Notes under the pieces: model-generated | Database searches by the model: none | Told to the model about the DNA's origin: nothing | The model's input: the letters and a program-made list of their open reading frames with translations, nothing else | Origin: Methylophaga thalassica MP | GTDB taxonomy: Bacteria; Pseudomonadota; Gammaproteobacteria; Nitrosococcales; Methylophagaceae | Direction: 5' to 3' | Assembly: GCF_000214595.1 (NCBI RefSeq) | Contig: NZ_AFIG01000001.1 | Span: 310,001 to 374,000, forward strand | DNA length: 64,000 nucleotides | Program-made: the position numbers and the translations under genes | In this document: positions 26,462 to 36,410 of the stretch, in pieces | How the letters are laid out: every line of letters starts with the position of its first letter | Position numbering within the stretch: position 1 is the stretch's first letter

Positions 26462-27190
26462 TTACATTTTTTCAGCGGCAGCAATGGCTTTTTTCACCAG
26501 ACGTGCTGCTGCACCTTTTGCATCAGCCGCTTTGATTTGATCCAGATTGACAGGGTTACCCACAATAATGGCCCCCCCCATGCCAGCACCAAAGTGAGGC
26601 GTGCATTTGTAAACATAAATCCCTTCAACCGTGAAGGTGCGCTGATAGTTTTCACCCATTTGTGAATGCCATGCTTCAGCACCTTCTGGAATCAGACCTT
26701 CCAGAGATTGGGTGTCATGTGTAGGCATATTTTCCCAGGCGACTTTATCGCCAGGTTGAATTTGAATCACCAAAGGTTCGTACTTCAGACCGACCGCAGT
26801 CACGATATGTGTTTTTGCTTCGGCAGAGGCTTGTTCTTGTTCTGCAGGAGCCGCTTCTGCTTGGTCTTGTTCAACCGGCGCTGTCGCTTCTTCAGTCGTA
26901 TCCGGTTCTGCTATCGCGCCTTCATCTACCACCGTTTCAGGCACAGCTTCATTCGCATCTTCCATATGCTCGGTAACTGTCTCATTCACCCCACCGACTT
27001 CATTTTGTGCCAGTGGCTGTGTTGATTCATCTTTAACTGAGGCTGGTGCAACAGCATCATCAGACTTATTAGATGAGACATTGGCGTAACGTTCTTTACT
27101 ATCGTTAACAAACACTGTGGAGACAGCCGCCACAACAAAGATTGCTAGTAACGCAATCACAATAGCAATTAAAATCGATTTTTTCTTCAT
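26462..27190 (-). CDS. Membrane-anchored cupredoxin (pseudoazurin-like)
   Basis: A 242-residue protein in three parts. A membrane anchor spans residues 5-27. An acidic Pro/Ala/Glu-rich linker of about 110 residues follows. The C-terminal domain is a cupredoxin of the pseudoazurin/plastocyanin type. Copper ligands are visible: His in NMPTHDTQS, then CTPHFGAGM giving Cys, His and Met in the C-x2-H-x4-M spacing of pseudoazurin. The domain probably shuttles electrons in the periplasm, tethered to the inner membrane. The start follows AGGAGG; an upstream frame extension has no ribosome site. A run of eight G (coding strand) lies at the Met ligand. Redox partner unknown. Confidence 0.88.
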   Translation of the reverse strand: MKKKSILIAIVIALLAIFVVAAVSTVFVNDSKERYANVSSNKSDDAVAPASVKDESTQPLAQNEVGGVNETVTEHMEDANEAVPETVVDEGAIAEPDTTEEATAPVEQDQAEAAPAEQEQASAEAKTHIVTAVGLKYEPLVIQIQPGDKVAWENMPTHDTQSLEGLIPEGAEAWHSQMGENYQRTFTVEGIYVYKCTPHFGAGMGGAIIVGNPVNLDQIKAADAKGAAARLVKKAIAAAEKM

Positions 27191-27488
27191 GATTCCTCCT
27201 GGATAAAAATTCATAGGTGAATGATAACATTCTCAACTAACGATTTAGTGTAGAGAAAACAATATTCTCATTAAAACTCTGTCATAATTGCATCTATAGA
27301 ACTCGTCGTTACCTGAATTCATGGTAAACAATCAGTTCCATGTGTTAACAGACGTTCTGGCATTACCTCCGCTTTTACATCACTTTTTGTCGATGTAACA
27401 AAACCGTGACTGTTAACCTTATCCAACGACACACGCTGAATAATGCGAAGACGCTGTTTTCACTATAACGCTTTATATTGAGTAAATT
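27191..27488. other. Divergent intergenic region cupredoxin / DEAD-box helicase
   Basis: 298 bases without a gene. It must hold both promoters. A small inverted repeat TTACATC / GATGTAA lies at 27375-27398 in what would be the helicase leader. The final part is AT-rich (GCTTTATATTGAG) directly before the helicase ATG. No clear operator is visible. Confidence 0.45.
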
Positions 27489-28790
27489 ATGACATTTTCC
27501 GAGTTAGGCCTCATTCTGCCACTGCAACGTGCCGTCACAGAATCAGGTTATACGACCCCTTCTCCAATTCAAGCCAAAGCCATTCCTGCGATCATGCAGG
27601 GTAATGATGTGATGGCTGCTGCCCAAACGGGCACCGGTAAAACTGCAGGGTTTACCTTACCACTTCTGCATAAACTGTCTGAAGGCAAACCAGCCCGCGC
27701 TAATCAGGCGCGTGCCCTTGTGTTAACACCGACGCGTGAACTCGCCGCCCAAGTCGAAGAAAGCATTAAAACTTACGGTAAATATTTACCCTTACGTTCA
27801 GCTGTGGTGTTTGGTGGCGTTAAAATCAACCCTCAAATGATGCAAATGCGCCGTGGCGTTGATGTATTAGTGGCCACACCTGGACGTCTTCTGGATCTTT
27901 ACCAACAAAATGCGATTCGCTTTGATGAGTTGGAAGTCTTGGTGCTGGATGAGGCAGATCGTATGCTGGATATGGGCTTTATTCATGATATCCGCAAGAT
28001 CATTAATATGTTGCCGCAAAAGCGCCAGACCTTGCTATTTTCAGCGACATTCTCTAATGAGATCCGCGAGCTGGCAAAACGTCTGGTAAAAAACCCAGTT
28101 GAGATTTCTGTTGCGCCGGCGAATACCACCGCTAAGAAAGTGAAACAGTGGATCATTCCTGTTGATAAAAAACAAAAACCGGCGCTACTGAACCAACTCA
28201 TTCAGGATAACAACTGGTATCAGGTGTTAGTGTTTTCGAAAACAAAACATGGCGCCAATAAATTAACGAAATATCTGGAAGATCACGGCCTGAAAGCTGC
28301 GGCCATTCACGGTAATAAAAGTCAGGGAGCAAGAACACGAGCGCTGGCTGATTTTAAGTCCAATACGATTCAGGTATTAGTTGCTACAGATATTGCCGCA
28401 AGGGGGTTAGATATTGATCAACTGCCTCATGTCATCAACGTTGATCTGCCCAATGTGGCTGCTGATTATGTTCACCGAATCGGCCGAACTGGCCGTGCTG
28501 GAGCTACTGGAGAAGCGATATCATTAGTCAGTGCTGATGAAATTGATCAACTCAAAGATATCGAAAAACTCATCGGTAATAAACTTGAACGAGAGTATGT
28601 GGATGGTTTTGAACCGACACATGATGTGCCTGATAGTTACAGCATTACTAAAAAAGCTCCCTCTAACCGTAGTCCGGCAAAACGCCGTCCAGCTAGAGCA
28701 AATGCTGACAATGCAACGCCAGCAAAACGACCTGCGCGTCGTCCGCCACGGGCCAAACCTGCCAATAGAACAAATAAAAAACCACGATAA
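27489..28790 (+). CDS. DEAD-box RNA helicase (RhlE-like)
   Basis: ATP-dependent RNA helicase of 433 residues. Helicase core motifs in order: Q motif [11 protein letters not shown], motif [10 protein letters not shown], Ia [14 protein letters not shown] in [30 protein letters not shown] and [13 protein letters not shown] basic, Arg/Lys/Pro-rich tail of about 50 residues follows, as in RhlE and CsdA types that bind RNA non-specifically. Probable roles are ribosome assembly or RNA turnover at low temperature. RhlE is my best guess among paralogues because the core is short and the tail simple. Confidence 0.93.
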   Translation: MTFSELGLILPLQRAVTESGYTTPSPIQAKAIPAIMQGNDVMAAAQTGTGKTAGFTLPLLHKLSEGKPARANQARALVLTPTRELAAQVEESIKTYGKYLPLRSAVVFGGVKINPQMMQMRRGVDVLVATPGRLLDLYQQNAIRFDELEVLVLDEADRMLDMGFIHDIRKIINMLPQKRQTLLFSATFSNEIRELAKRLVKNPVEISVAPANTTAKKVKQWIIPVDKKQKPALLNQLIQDNNWYQVLVFSKTKHGANKLTKYLEDHGLKAAAIHGNKSQGARTRALADFKSNTIQVLVATDIAARGLDIDQLPHVINVDLPNVAADYVHRIGRTGRAGATGEAISLVSADEIDQLKDIEKLIGNKLEREYVDGFEPTHDVPDSYSITKKAPSNRSPAKRRPARANADNATPAKRPARRPPRAKPANRTNKKPR

Positions 28791-29036
28791 GACTGATATA
28801 TTCAGACGCAGAGTTAGCCAACACTATGCGTCTGCATAACTCCAACTATGTCAGAAAGTAGTGGATTCATAATAAGACTTTATCAACCATCTCAATTTGT
28901 CTGAATTAGCGTATTAGTAAAAAACCACTAATCAATGTAATCTTCGTATCACCATTCTTAACAAATATTTACATATCGGGGAACTAAGCTCTGACTTATC
29001 ACCTAAGTTAGCGACGACTTGGTATATCGGAATAAT
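28791..29036 (+). other. Intergenic region with hairpin after helicase gene
   Basis: Contains an eight-base inverted repeat, CAGACGCA at 28803-28810 and TGCGTCTG at 28827-28834, with no T-run; it may end the helicase transcript with Rho help. The rest is AT-rich and should contain the promoter for the RND pair. Confidence 0.45.
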
Positions 29037-30119
29037 ATGAAGAATAGTTATTATTTAAAATCAATCTATCTATTTTTATTCGCCCTGTACGGATTTTTAA
29101 CCATCACGACAGTCTATGCTGAAACTCCTGTATCAGTCATATCGCCAGAAAAATCAAAGGTAAGTGATAACTTAACTCTAAGTGGTACACTCACCGCAGA
29201 AAAACAAGCCATGCTTTCACCACGTGTTGATGGCTTGGTGTCGAGTGTTCTGGTTGATGCAGGAAGTAAAGTAAAAAAAGGCGAACTATTACTCGAGTTG
29301 GATCCTGCCTTGTCCAAACAAGTTTTGAATCAGGCCAAAGCCGCCACCGCTGAAGCACAAGCGGCTCGGAATGAGGCGCAGCGGCTTGTTGATGAAGCCA
29401 AAGGTTTACGTGAAAAAAACTATATCTCCGCCAGTGAAAATGCCAGCCGATTATCCAATCTAAAACTGACCGAAGCAGCACTTATGGCCGCAAAAGCGGC
29501 TGAAGCATCAGCACTGGAAGAATTGACTCGACATCGCTTACCAGCCCCTTTTTCAGGCGTTATCAGCGCTAAACTTACTGAAGTGGGTGAATGGGTAAAC
29601 CGGGGTACAACGGTACTAGAACTGGTGGCAACCAATAAAGTCCGGCTTGATGTCAAAGTACCACAGGAACGTTTTTCAGAAATTAACCGGCAAAATGCGG
29701 TGGAAGTCATTCCTGATGTTTTTCCTGATAAGCGTTTTAAAGGGACCATAAATGCCATTGTTCCGGTCAGCGACCCACAAGCGAGAGCCTTTTTAGTACG
29801 AATTCTTATCGATACAGGCGACATCAGCTTACTACCGGGTACCTCAGCAAAAGCCATTATTGGCTTGAATGACAATCAACAGAACCAACAGCGAATCATT
29901 ATCCCCAGAGATGCATTACTTTTACACCCTGACGGTGGTTACAGTGTCTTTGTAGTAAAAGATGGCATTGCCAAACGCCATAAAGTCAGCATCGGCAATC
30001 AAAGCAGTCAGGGCGTGACCATTTTATCTGGTATCACACTAGACGACAGGGTTGTCACACGCGGTAACGAAGTTCTGCGTGATGGGCAAAACGTTACCAT
30101 CGTTGACTCAGAACAATAG
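29037..30119 (+). CDS. RND efflux periplasmic adaptor (HlyD/AcrA family)
   Basis: Membrane-fusion protein of 360 residues that bridges an RND pump to an outer membrane channel. It has an N-terminal signal segment (YLFLFALYGFLTITTVYA) and the lipoyl-like halves GTLTAEKQAMLSPRVDGLVSSVLVDAGSKVKKGELLLELD and LPAPFSGVISAKLTEVGEWVNRG. An Ala-rich coiled-coil hairpin lies between them, and the beta-barrel VRLDVKVPQERFSEI follows. The ATG at 29037 is preferred over an upstream TTG. It sits 12 bases before the pump gene; no TolC gene is nearby, so a shared channel is likely. Confidence 0.92.
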   Translation: MKNSYYLKSIYLFLFALYGFLTITTVYAETPVSVISPEKSKVSDNLTLSGTLTAEKQAMLSPRVDGLVSSVLVDAGSKVKKGELLLELDPALSKQVLNQAKAATAEAQAARNEAQRLVDEAKGLREKNYISASENASRLSNLKLTEAALMAAKAAEASALEELTRHRLPAPFSGVISAKLTEVGEWVNRGTTVLELVATNKVRLDVKVPQERFSEINRQNAVEVIPDVFPDKRFKGTINAIVPVSDPQARAFLVRILIDTGDISLLPGTSAKAIIGLNDNQQNQQRIIIPRDALLLHPDGGYSVFVVKDGIAKRHKVSIGNQSSQGVTILSGITLDDRVVTRGNEVLRDGQNVTIVDSEQ

Positions 30120-30131
30120 TCAGGTCTAGCT

Positions 30132-33100
30132 ATGCTTGAAGCCCCCATCAGAAACGGAAAGCTACTTACGGTTATCGTTCTTATCATTATGGTACTGGGC
30201 ATTGCCGCAGCAAAACGTATTCCAGTCCAGATGATTCCTGATCTCGATGTGCAAACCATCAGCGTGGTTACCGGCTGGCCAGGAGCAACACCACAGGATA
30301 TTGAAAAAGAAATCCTCATCGAACAAGAACGCTATCTGCGCAGTGTGCCGAATCTGGCTAGAATGGAATCACTGGCAGATACTGGCCAGGCTACAATCGA
30401 GCTGGAATTTCCGTTTGGGGTTGATGTGAATGAAACTCTTATAGAAGTTTCTAACGCACTCAGCCAGGTCTCCAATTACCCAGAAAATGTCGATCAACCG
30501 CGGCTATATAGCAGTTCTTTCTCAGAAAATGCCTTTATGTATTTTGCTGTTACCCCGCTGCCCGGAAATCCACTGAGCCTTGATATGGATATGGTCACTG
30601 ATTTCATCGATGATGATGTCAGACCTCGTATGGAAAGGGTTCCTGGAGTATCTGAAGTTCAACTTCGTGGTGGTGCTGAAAGACAAATACAAATCCATAT
30701 AGATCCCGCCAAACTCGCACAACGAGGTCTGTCCTTAACTGATGTCAGAGACGCCATTCGTGAACGTAACAGAGATACCTCCGCCGGCGATCTTGACGAT
30801 GGTAAGCGCCGTTACTTTATCCGGACCGTAGGACGTTTCAAAGATGTTGAAAGCCTTCGAGAATTGACTCTGGCTCATCGCAATAATACGGATATCAAAC
30901 TCAAAGACGTGGCAGAAGTCAGGCTGGATCACTATGAAGTGCGAGGTTTATCGATAGTCAATGATGAAGCGGCACTGACCATGGCCGTTAAGCGAGAAAC
31001 AGGCTCAAATGTCATTGATATCAAACAGGCCATGCTGAAAGAAATTGATGAAATCCGCCAGGATCAACTTCATCCTAACGGTTTAACTATTTCCCTAATA
31101 GGTGATGACGTTCGTTATGTTCAAGCCTCTGTAGAAAAAGTCACGCAGAACCTGGCTCTGGGTGCCATTCTTGCGACACTTATTCTGTATTTATTCTTAC
31201 GTTCAGGCAGAGCCACCGTTATCGGCCTACTCGGCATGCCGGTATGCACGATTGCAGCCTTTATCGGTTTACTCGCCTTTGATCGCACGATCAATGTGAT
31301 CTCTCTGGCAGGGATTGCTTTTGCCATTGGTATGACCGTGGATAACACCATTGTGGTCCTGGAAAGTATTGAACAGGCACGTCGACGTGGATTAGATCGG
31401 ATCCAAGCGGCCATTACTGGCGTAAAAGAAGTCTGGACTGCAGTACTGGCTTCCAGTATGACCACGGTATTAGTGTTTGCTCCGGTGTTATTTGTTGATG
31501 AAGAAGCGGGTCAACTTTATTCAGATATTGCGATTGCGATATCTACAGCTATTTTAGCCTCTATGCTATTTGCTGTTGCCGTGGTACCGGCTGCCTGTGC
31601 CCGGGTTGGGTTTGGTGATGATCGTGATCATGGTGATGATTTAAAGCACCCTGGCCCGATTTTAAAAATGGTCAGCTGGCTCAATACCTCACCTTTAAAA
31701 CGCTTACTTTCCATTGTGATTATTTTTACCAGCACCATGGGCGCTGGCTGGTATCTGCTACCACCAGCTGAGTATTTACCGGAAGGTGAAGAACCCAAAG
31801 CCTTCAGTATGATGATTGCTCCGCCCGGCTATAACATACCTGAGATGCGTTTATTGGCAGATGATATCCGCCAGCATTTAAGTGAAGCCTTGCATGCCGA
31901 TCCACAAAAGTTTGATAACGGTGAACACCGCTTACCTGCACTGAAATATTATTTTCAGCGGATTAATCCAGGTTCGATATGGATTCTGAGTGAACCTGTT
32001 CGTCCACAAGATTTACAGGCGATGATGGATGCACTCACGTCGATGTTTAAAGAATATCCAGGAATGCGTGGTTTCTCGAACCGGGGTTCGATTATTTCCA
32101 GCAATCAGGGAGGCACACGCGCTGTTAATCTCGATATTTCCGGCGCCGATCAGGAAAGCCTCTACAGCACGGCTGAATACGCAATGAGACGTGCTGAAAA
32201 GCTATTTGGCAATCCGCAGATCGAGTCTGAACCTTCAGCACTGTCTCTCGATCAACCCTTAGTTGAAATTCGTCCGAACTGGGATCGACTAGCCGAGATT
32301 GATATGTCTGCAGATGATTTTGGTTACACGGTAGCAGCGCTGAGTGATGGCGCTTATGTCGATGAGTTTTTTATGAATGATGACAAAATTGATATGTTCA
32401 TCTTTAGCACCGCCGGACAAAACCAAACCCTGTCGTCACTGGCTAATGTGCCTATCATGACGCCACAAGGCACGGTTTTACCCTTAAATGCGCTGGCCAA
32501 TATTGTTGATACGGTAGACAGTGATCAATTACGACGTGTGAATGGTCGTCGTACCGTCACCTTACTGATTATTCCGCCACGAGAAATTGCACTGGAAACA
32601 GCGGTGAACCAGGTTCGTACTCAAATGCTGCCAAATATGCAGGCTGAGGGGGAAGTAGCTAAAGGGGTTTCTATCAGTATTTCGGGTGCGGCTGATCAGT
32701 TAGATGCTACCCGTGAATCCTTATCAGGCAACCTTGTCATTGCGTTAATTCTTATTTATTTGCTGCTGGTCGCTATCTTTAGTCACTGGTGGTATCCACT
32801 ACTCATTCTTGCGACCGTGCCCTTAGGTATTGCTGGAGGTATTGTCGGCTTAGCGGCAGTCAATGCCGCCGGGCCTTTACTCAACCTGTTTGGTCTTCCA
32901 GCGATTATTCAACCATTCGATATGATTACCATGCTTGGTTTTGTCATTTTGCTGGGTACTGTCGTCAACAACCCTATTCTGATTGTTGAACAGGCACGAA
33001 GGAATTTGGAAGATAAAGCAGTATCCGTGCGTGATGCGGTCAATCAGGCGGTTGCCACTCGCTTGCGTCCAATCTTGATGTCAACCGCCACTACCGTGTT

Positions 33101-33302
33101 TGGTCTGGCACCTTTGGTCTTTATTCCAGGTGCAGGGACGGAGCTTTATCGCGGCGTCGGTATCGTCGTGCTGGTTGGCATTTTATGTTCAATGATCGTC
33201 ACGCTGACCTTTTTACCCAGCTTGTTAATCACTGTTTTAAACTGGGCTGAACGCTTCTCCGTTAAGAAAACAGAGATTAATGAAGCAACGACGAGAATGT
33301 AA
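30132..33302 (+). CDS. RND family efflux permease
   Basis: Proton-driven inner membrane pump of 1056 residues with the RND layout: 12 membrane segments and two large periplasmic loops between TM1-2 and TM7-8. The proton-relay region in TM4 reads GMTVDNTIVVLES with a single Asp (404) followed by Asn. TM10 reads GTVVNNPILIVEQ where AcrB has Lys940. This places it with the VDN-type pumps rather than classic AcrB. Substrates cannot be told. It is paired with the adaptor upstream and ends 26 bases before a convergent acetyltransferase gene. Confidence 0.93.
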   Translation: MLEAPIRNGKLLTVIVLIIMVLGIAAAKRIPVQMIPDLDVQTISVVTGWPGATPQDIEKEILIEQERYLRSVPNLARMESLADTGQATIELEFPFGVDVNETLIEVSNALSQVSNYPENVDQPRLYSSSFSENAFMYFAVTPLPGNPLSLDMDMVTDFIDDDVRPRMERVPGVSEVQLRGGAERQIQIHIDPAKLAQRGLSLTDVRDAIRERNRDTSAGDLDDGKRRYFIRTVGRFKDVESLRELTLAHRNNTDIKLKDVAEVRLDHYEVRGLSIVNDEAALTMAVKRETGSNVIDIKQAMLKEIDEIRQDQLHPNGLTISLIGDDVRYVQASVEKVTQNLALGAILATLILYLFLRSGRATVIGLLGMPVCTIAAFIGLLAFDRTINVISLAGIAFAIGMTVDNTIVVLESIEQARRRGLDRIQAAITGVKEVWTAVLASSMTTVLVFAPVLFVDEEAGQLYSDIAIAISTAILASMLFAVAVVPAACARVGFGDDRDHGDDLKHPGPILKMVSWLNTSPLKRLLSIVIIFTSTMGAGWYLLPPAEYLPEGEEPKAFSMMIAPPGYNIPEMRLLADDIRQHLSEALHADPQKFDNGEHRLPALKYYFQRINPGSIWILSEPVRPQDLQAMMDALTSMFKEYPGMRGFSNRGSIISSNQGGTRAVNLDISGADQESLYSTAEYAMRRAEKLFGNPQIESEPSALSLDQPLVEIRPNWDRLAEIDMSADDFGYTVAALSDGAYVDEFFMNDDKIDMFIFSTAGQNQTLSSLANVPIMTPQGTVLPLNALANIVDTVDSDQLRRVNGRRTVTLLIIPPREIALETAVNQVRTQMLPNMQAEGEVAKGVSISISGAADQLDATRESLSGNLVIALILIYLLLVAIFSHWWYPLLILATVPLGIAGGIVGLAAVNAAGPLLNLFGLPAIIQPFDMITMLGFVILLGTVVNNPILIVEQARRNLEDKAVSVRDAVNQAVATRLRPILMSTATTVFGLAPLVFIPGAGTELYRGVGIVVLVGILCSMIVTLTFLPSLLITVLNWAERFSVKKTEINEATTRM

Positions 33303-33327
33303 CTAACACCACTTGTTCTATTTGAAT

Positions 33328-33768
33328 TTATCTCAATGGTTTGCTGACCAGATAATGTGGACCGATGCCGGAAATCATAAACTCCTCGGAAGCCAGCGTA
33401 TAAGCTGATCGGCGATAAAAACCGATTGCCGAACTTCTGGCATTGGCCCAGATGAGGGTTGCTCCCTGGGATTTCGCATATCGCTCCGCAGCCGTCAGTA
33501 AGGCGCTTCCAACACCACCTCCTCGGTATTCCGGTGCAGTTGCCATCGCTCTGATTTGATAGCTATTGCTCTGCTTCAATAAAGGATTATCGTTGAGATA
33601 AACCGATACTATTCCAACGATATTCCCGGCTTGATCCACGGCAGCAAAATGTCTTGTGGTGACAGCATCATCGCCCTCAAAGACACATTCAGAAAGCGGT
33701 TTACCTGGGCGCAAAACCTGACTTCTTAAAGCATGTGTTTGCTGTGAAGCTATTTCTCTAATTTCCAT
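33328..33768 (-). CDS. GNAT family N-acetyltransferase
   Basis: A 146-residue acetyltransferase. The acetyl-CoA pyrophosphate loop is IRAMATAPEYRGGGVGSALL (Q/RxxGxG/A type) and the C-terminal motif is SSAIGFYRRSAYTL. The frame is open further upstream with a hydrophobic extension, but MEIREIAS at 33768 gives the normal family start and follows GAGA. Substrate unknown. It stands alone, convergent with the RND pump gene. Confidence 0.88.
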   Translation of the reverse strand: MEIREIASQQTHALRSQVLRPGKPLSECVFEGDDAVTTRHFAAVDQAGNIVGIVSVYLNDNPLLKQSNSYQIRAMATAPEYRGGGVGSALLTAAERYAKSQGATLIWANARSSAIGFYRRSAYTLASEEFMISGIGPHYLVSKPLR

Positions 33769-33907
33769 ATTTCTCAACGACAACGGCAATAGGATGATGA
33801 CTATCAAAAATAAACATAATAAAGGCATCCATTAAACGGCGTGATTATACCTTTTCAACACCAGAGTGAAGCCAAGTGACCAGAACAGCCAAAGCTAAAT
33901 TATGCTG

Positions 33908-33944
33908 AAAAAAACGCCTCTGTTGTCTGATAACAAGAGAGGCG
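33908..33944 (-). terminator. Intrinsic terminator of TonB receptor gene
   Basis: On the minus strand CGCCTCTCTTGTT pairs with ACAACAGAGGCG and is followed by seven T. It begins seven bases beyond the receptor stop codon and closes the fecI-fecR-receptor unit. Confidence 0.88.
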
Positions 33945-33950
33945 GATAAT

Positions 33951-36338
33951 TCAAAAGTCGATGCTGGTTGAAATGGTAAATGTGCGTGGTGCGCCGTAAG
34001 CCATGCCGCTCCAGGTATCCACACCTGACCAGTAGTCACGATCAAAGACATTATGGATACCGGCACGAACGGTCACGTCTTTACCTGCCACCAACAGATC
34101 ATAACGAGCACCTAGGTCGAGTCGGGTCCAGCTGGGGATTTTCTGAGTATTGGCCTGATTAACATATTGTTCACCGGTGTAAATCAAATTTGCCGTCCAG
34201 GTTAAAGCTGGCAGCATGGGCATATCCCATTCAGCACTAATATTGGCCTGACGTTCAGCGACACCAACAGGGGTATTACCTTGGGTTGCCGGGTTATTGG
34301 TTTTATTTAATTCTGCATCCAGTAACATCAAACCACCTAATAGCCGAACATCTGGGGTTAATTGTCCAAACACATTCATTTCGATGCCGCGGTTGCGTTG
34401 TTCACCTGACACAGATGAGATATTGTTCACCGTCTGATAGCTGGGCTTTTCGATCTGGAACAAACTCACTGTTGATGTGAACTCACCAAAATCAATCTTA
34501 GCACCCACTTCATATTGCTTGGTTTTATAGGGTTCAAACACTTCCCCCGCATTGGCTGAACTATCGGGCGCAATATCGCCTTTACTCAAGCCCTCACTGC
34601 GATTGGCGTAAAACGATACATTTTCCCAGGGTTTAATGACTACACCCACCATCGGTGTTAATGCACTTTCATTGTAGTGTGTGGTGACGGCACCAGTACT
34701 GGCATTGAAACTGTCTGATTCCACCTGTTGTCTTCTGACACCAAGGGTCAGTTGCACTCTGTCATCCAACGCAGACAAGGTATCCGCTAAAGCTATCCCT
34801 GTTAATCGACTCTCACTGACTCTAGGTGCATTATGCGGATTAGCGACCACAATCTCTGCCTGATCGGTCGGTGAATAAAGATTATTTAAATAGGATGAAC
34901 TGGCATTGATAGTCGCTTTTTCGAGCTGATCGCGATACTCCGTTAATTGCACAGTCATATTATGATTTATCGCACCCGTATCAAACCAGCCTCTCAAGCC
35001 AGCGCTGACGGTATATCTATCCACATTAAAATCGGCATTACTTGGTGTTACGGTGACATCACCATTTGCATTGGTAATGCTGGGATAACCAAATAATCGG
35101 GATACACGGGTTTTACCACCGCCGATATCCGCAAAAAAAGTTAATTGGTCATGGATATCGTATTCCGCTTTGAGCAGTAATGACTTGTCATCTACCTTCG
35201 ACCATTCCCAATCCTGAGTAATATTATGTTCACCATCCGGCGCTGACGGCACACCAACACCACTGGCTAACCATAAATGGCGTAATGGGGCATCCAGATC
35301 TTCTTTTTGATGAATAAGATCGGCAGTCATTCTCAGTTTTTCGCCTTGATAATCCAAAGCTAATGCCCATGACTCAACTTCGCGTGATTGATTTTCATGC
35401 TCGGTATGACCATCACTGACCGTACCGTTAAATCTAACCCCAAATTGATCGTCATCACCAAAGCGTCGACTCAGATCAAGATGGCCTTTCAGCTGGCTGT
35501 CAGAAGCATAAGATGCAGTAAGCCGAGTTAAGTCTTCATCCAGAGCACGCTTGGGCACGATATTGATACTGCCACCCACACTACTGTCTGGTGACATTCC
35601 ATAGATCATGGATGCCGGGCCTTTTATGACTTCAATTCTGTCCACATAATCTGCCAACACCCGGTAATTAGACGCCACCCCATAGACACCATCAAAGGCG
35701 ATATCACCTGAGTTACCTTCATTCATAGCAAAACCACGAATACGGAAAGAATCCAGCATGCCACCACTCACATGTGCTGTTCTGACGGAAGGATCAGTTG
35801 ATACCACATCGGCTATGGTTTCGGCCTGAGTATTGTCGATAAAATCACTGGTAAAGTTGGTCATATTAAACGGCGTGTCCATCACATCACGGTTACCCAA
35901 GATACCGACACGACCTTGTTTCGCGACCTGTCCCCCAGCATATTTATCAGTTTGTAAGGACTTTTTTACTTTTTCAGCGTTTATATCAATAGCGCTTAAA
36001 ACAACCTCATCCTCTGACACCGCTTTAATAACAAAGCCTGTACCGGTATCTTCCGCCTGCAGCTTATGTCCATCTAATAACATCTCTAAAGCGTTCTTCG
36101 GCGTATAAAAACCTTTAATCGCTTTTGCTGATTTGTTTTTCACCAGATCAGTATTCACCACGATGGATATCTCTGTCTGGCTGGCAAGTTGGTTGAGACT
36201 ACTTGATAAAGGACCTGCCTTAATATCAATTGGCTTTTTCTGACTCTCTGCCGCCGTCACAACGGAAAGCCAGCTTAATAAAAACACAAAAAGGCTATAG
36301 CGAAACCCGGCTGTTGAAAAAAAACGATAAATAAACAT
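33951..36338 (-). CDS. TonB-dependent siderophore receptor with STN signalling domain
   Basis: A 795-residue outer membrane receptor of the FecA/FpvA/FoxA type. The signal peptide is followed by an STN domain (residues about 30-110, ITVDTDLV-like: SLNQLASQTEISIVVNTDLV). A plug domain contains RVGILGNRDVMDTPFN and RIEVIKGPASMIYGMSP. The 22-strand barrel ends in TISTSIDF with a C-terminal Phe. The STN domain contacts FecR and the adjacent fecR/fecI genes complete the cell-surface signalling path. Ligand is probably a ferric siderophore, of unknown type. No siderophore biosynthesis gene lies in the window. Confidence 0.93.
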   Translation of the reverse strand: MFIYRFFSTAGFRYSLFVFLLSWLSVVTAAESQKKPIDIKAGPLSSSLNQLASQTEISIVVNTDLVKNKSAKAIKGFYTPKNALEMLLDGHKLQAEDTGTGFVIKAVSEDEVVLSAIDINAEKVKKSLQTDKYAGGQVAKQGRVGILGNRDVMDTPFNMTNFTSDFIDNTQAETIADVVSTDPSVRTAHVSGGMLDSFRIRGFAMNEGNSGDIAFDGVYGVASNYRVLADYVDRIEVIKGPASMIYGMSPDSSVGGSINIVPKRALDEDLTRLTASYASDSQLKGHLDLSRRFGDDDQFGVRFNGTVSDGHTEHENQSREVESWALALDYQGEKLRMTADLIHQKEDLDAPLRHLWLASGVGVPSAPDGEHNITQDWEWSKVDDKSLLLKAEYDIHDQLTFFADIGGGKTRVSRLFGYPSITNANGDVTVTPSNADFNVDRYTVSAGLRGWFDTGAINHNMTVQLTEYRDQLEKATINASSSYLNNLYSPTDQAEIVVANPHNAPRVSESRLTGIALADTLSALDDRVQLTLGVRRQQVESDSFNASTGAVTTHYNESALTPMVGVVIKPWENVSFYANRSEGLSKGDIAPDSSANAGEVFEPYKTKQYEVGAKIDFGEFTSTVSLFQIEKPSYQTVNNISSVSGEQRNRGIEMNVFGQLTPDVRLLGGLMLLDAELNKTNNPATQGNTPVGVAERQANISAEWDMPMLPALTWTANLIYTGEQYVNQANTQKIPSWTRLDLGARYDLLVAGKDVTVRAGIHNVFDRDYWSGVDTWSGMAYGAPRTFTISTSIDF

Positions 36339-36410
36339 GAGACTCCCTTATTTCATTTGTCTTACCTACTCTGACGAATGACATAAAGAAATCACCACCT
36401 TTAACTTCAT

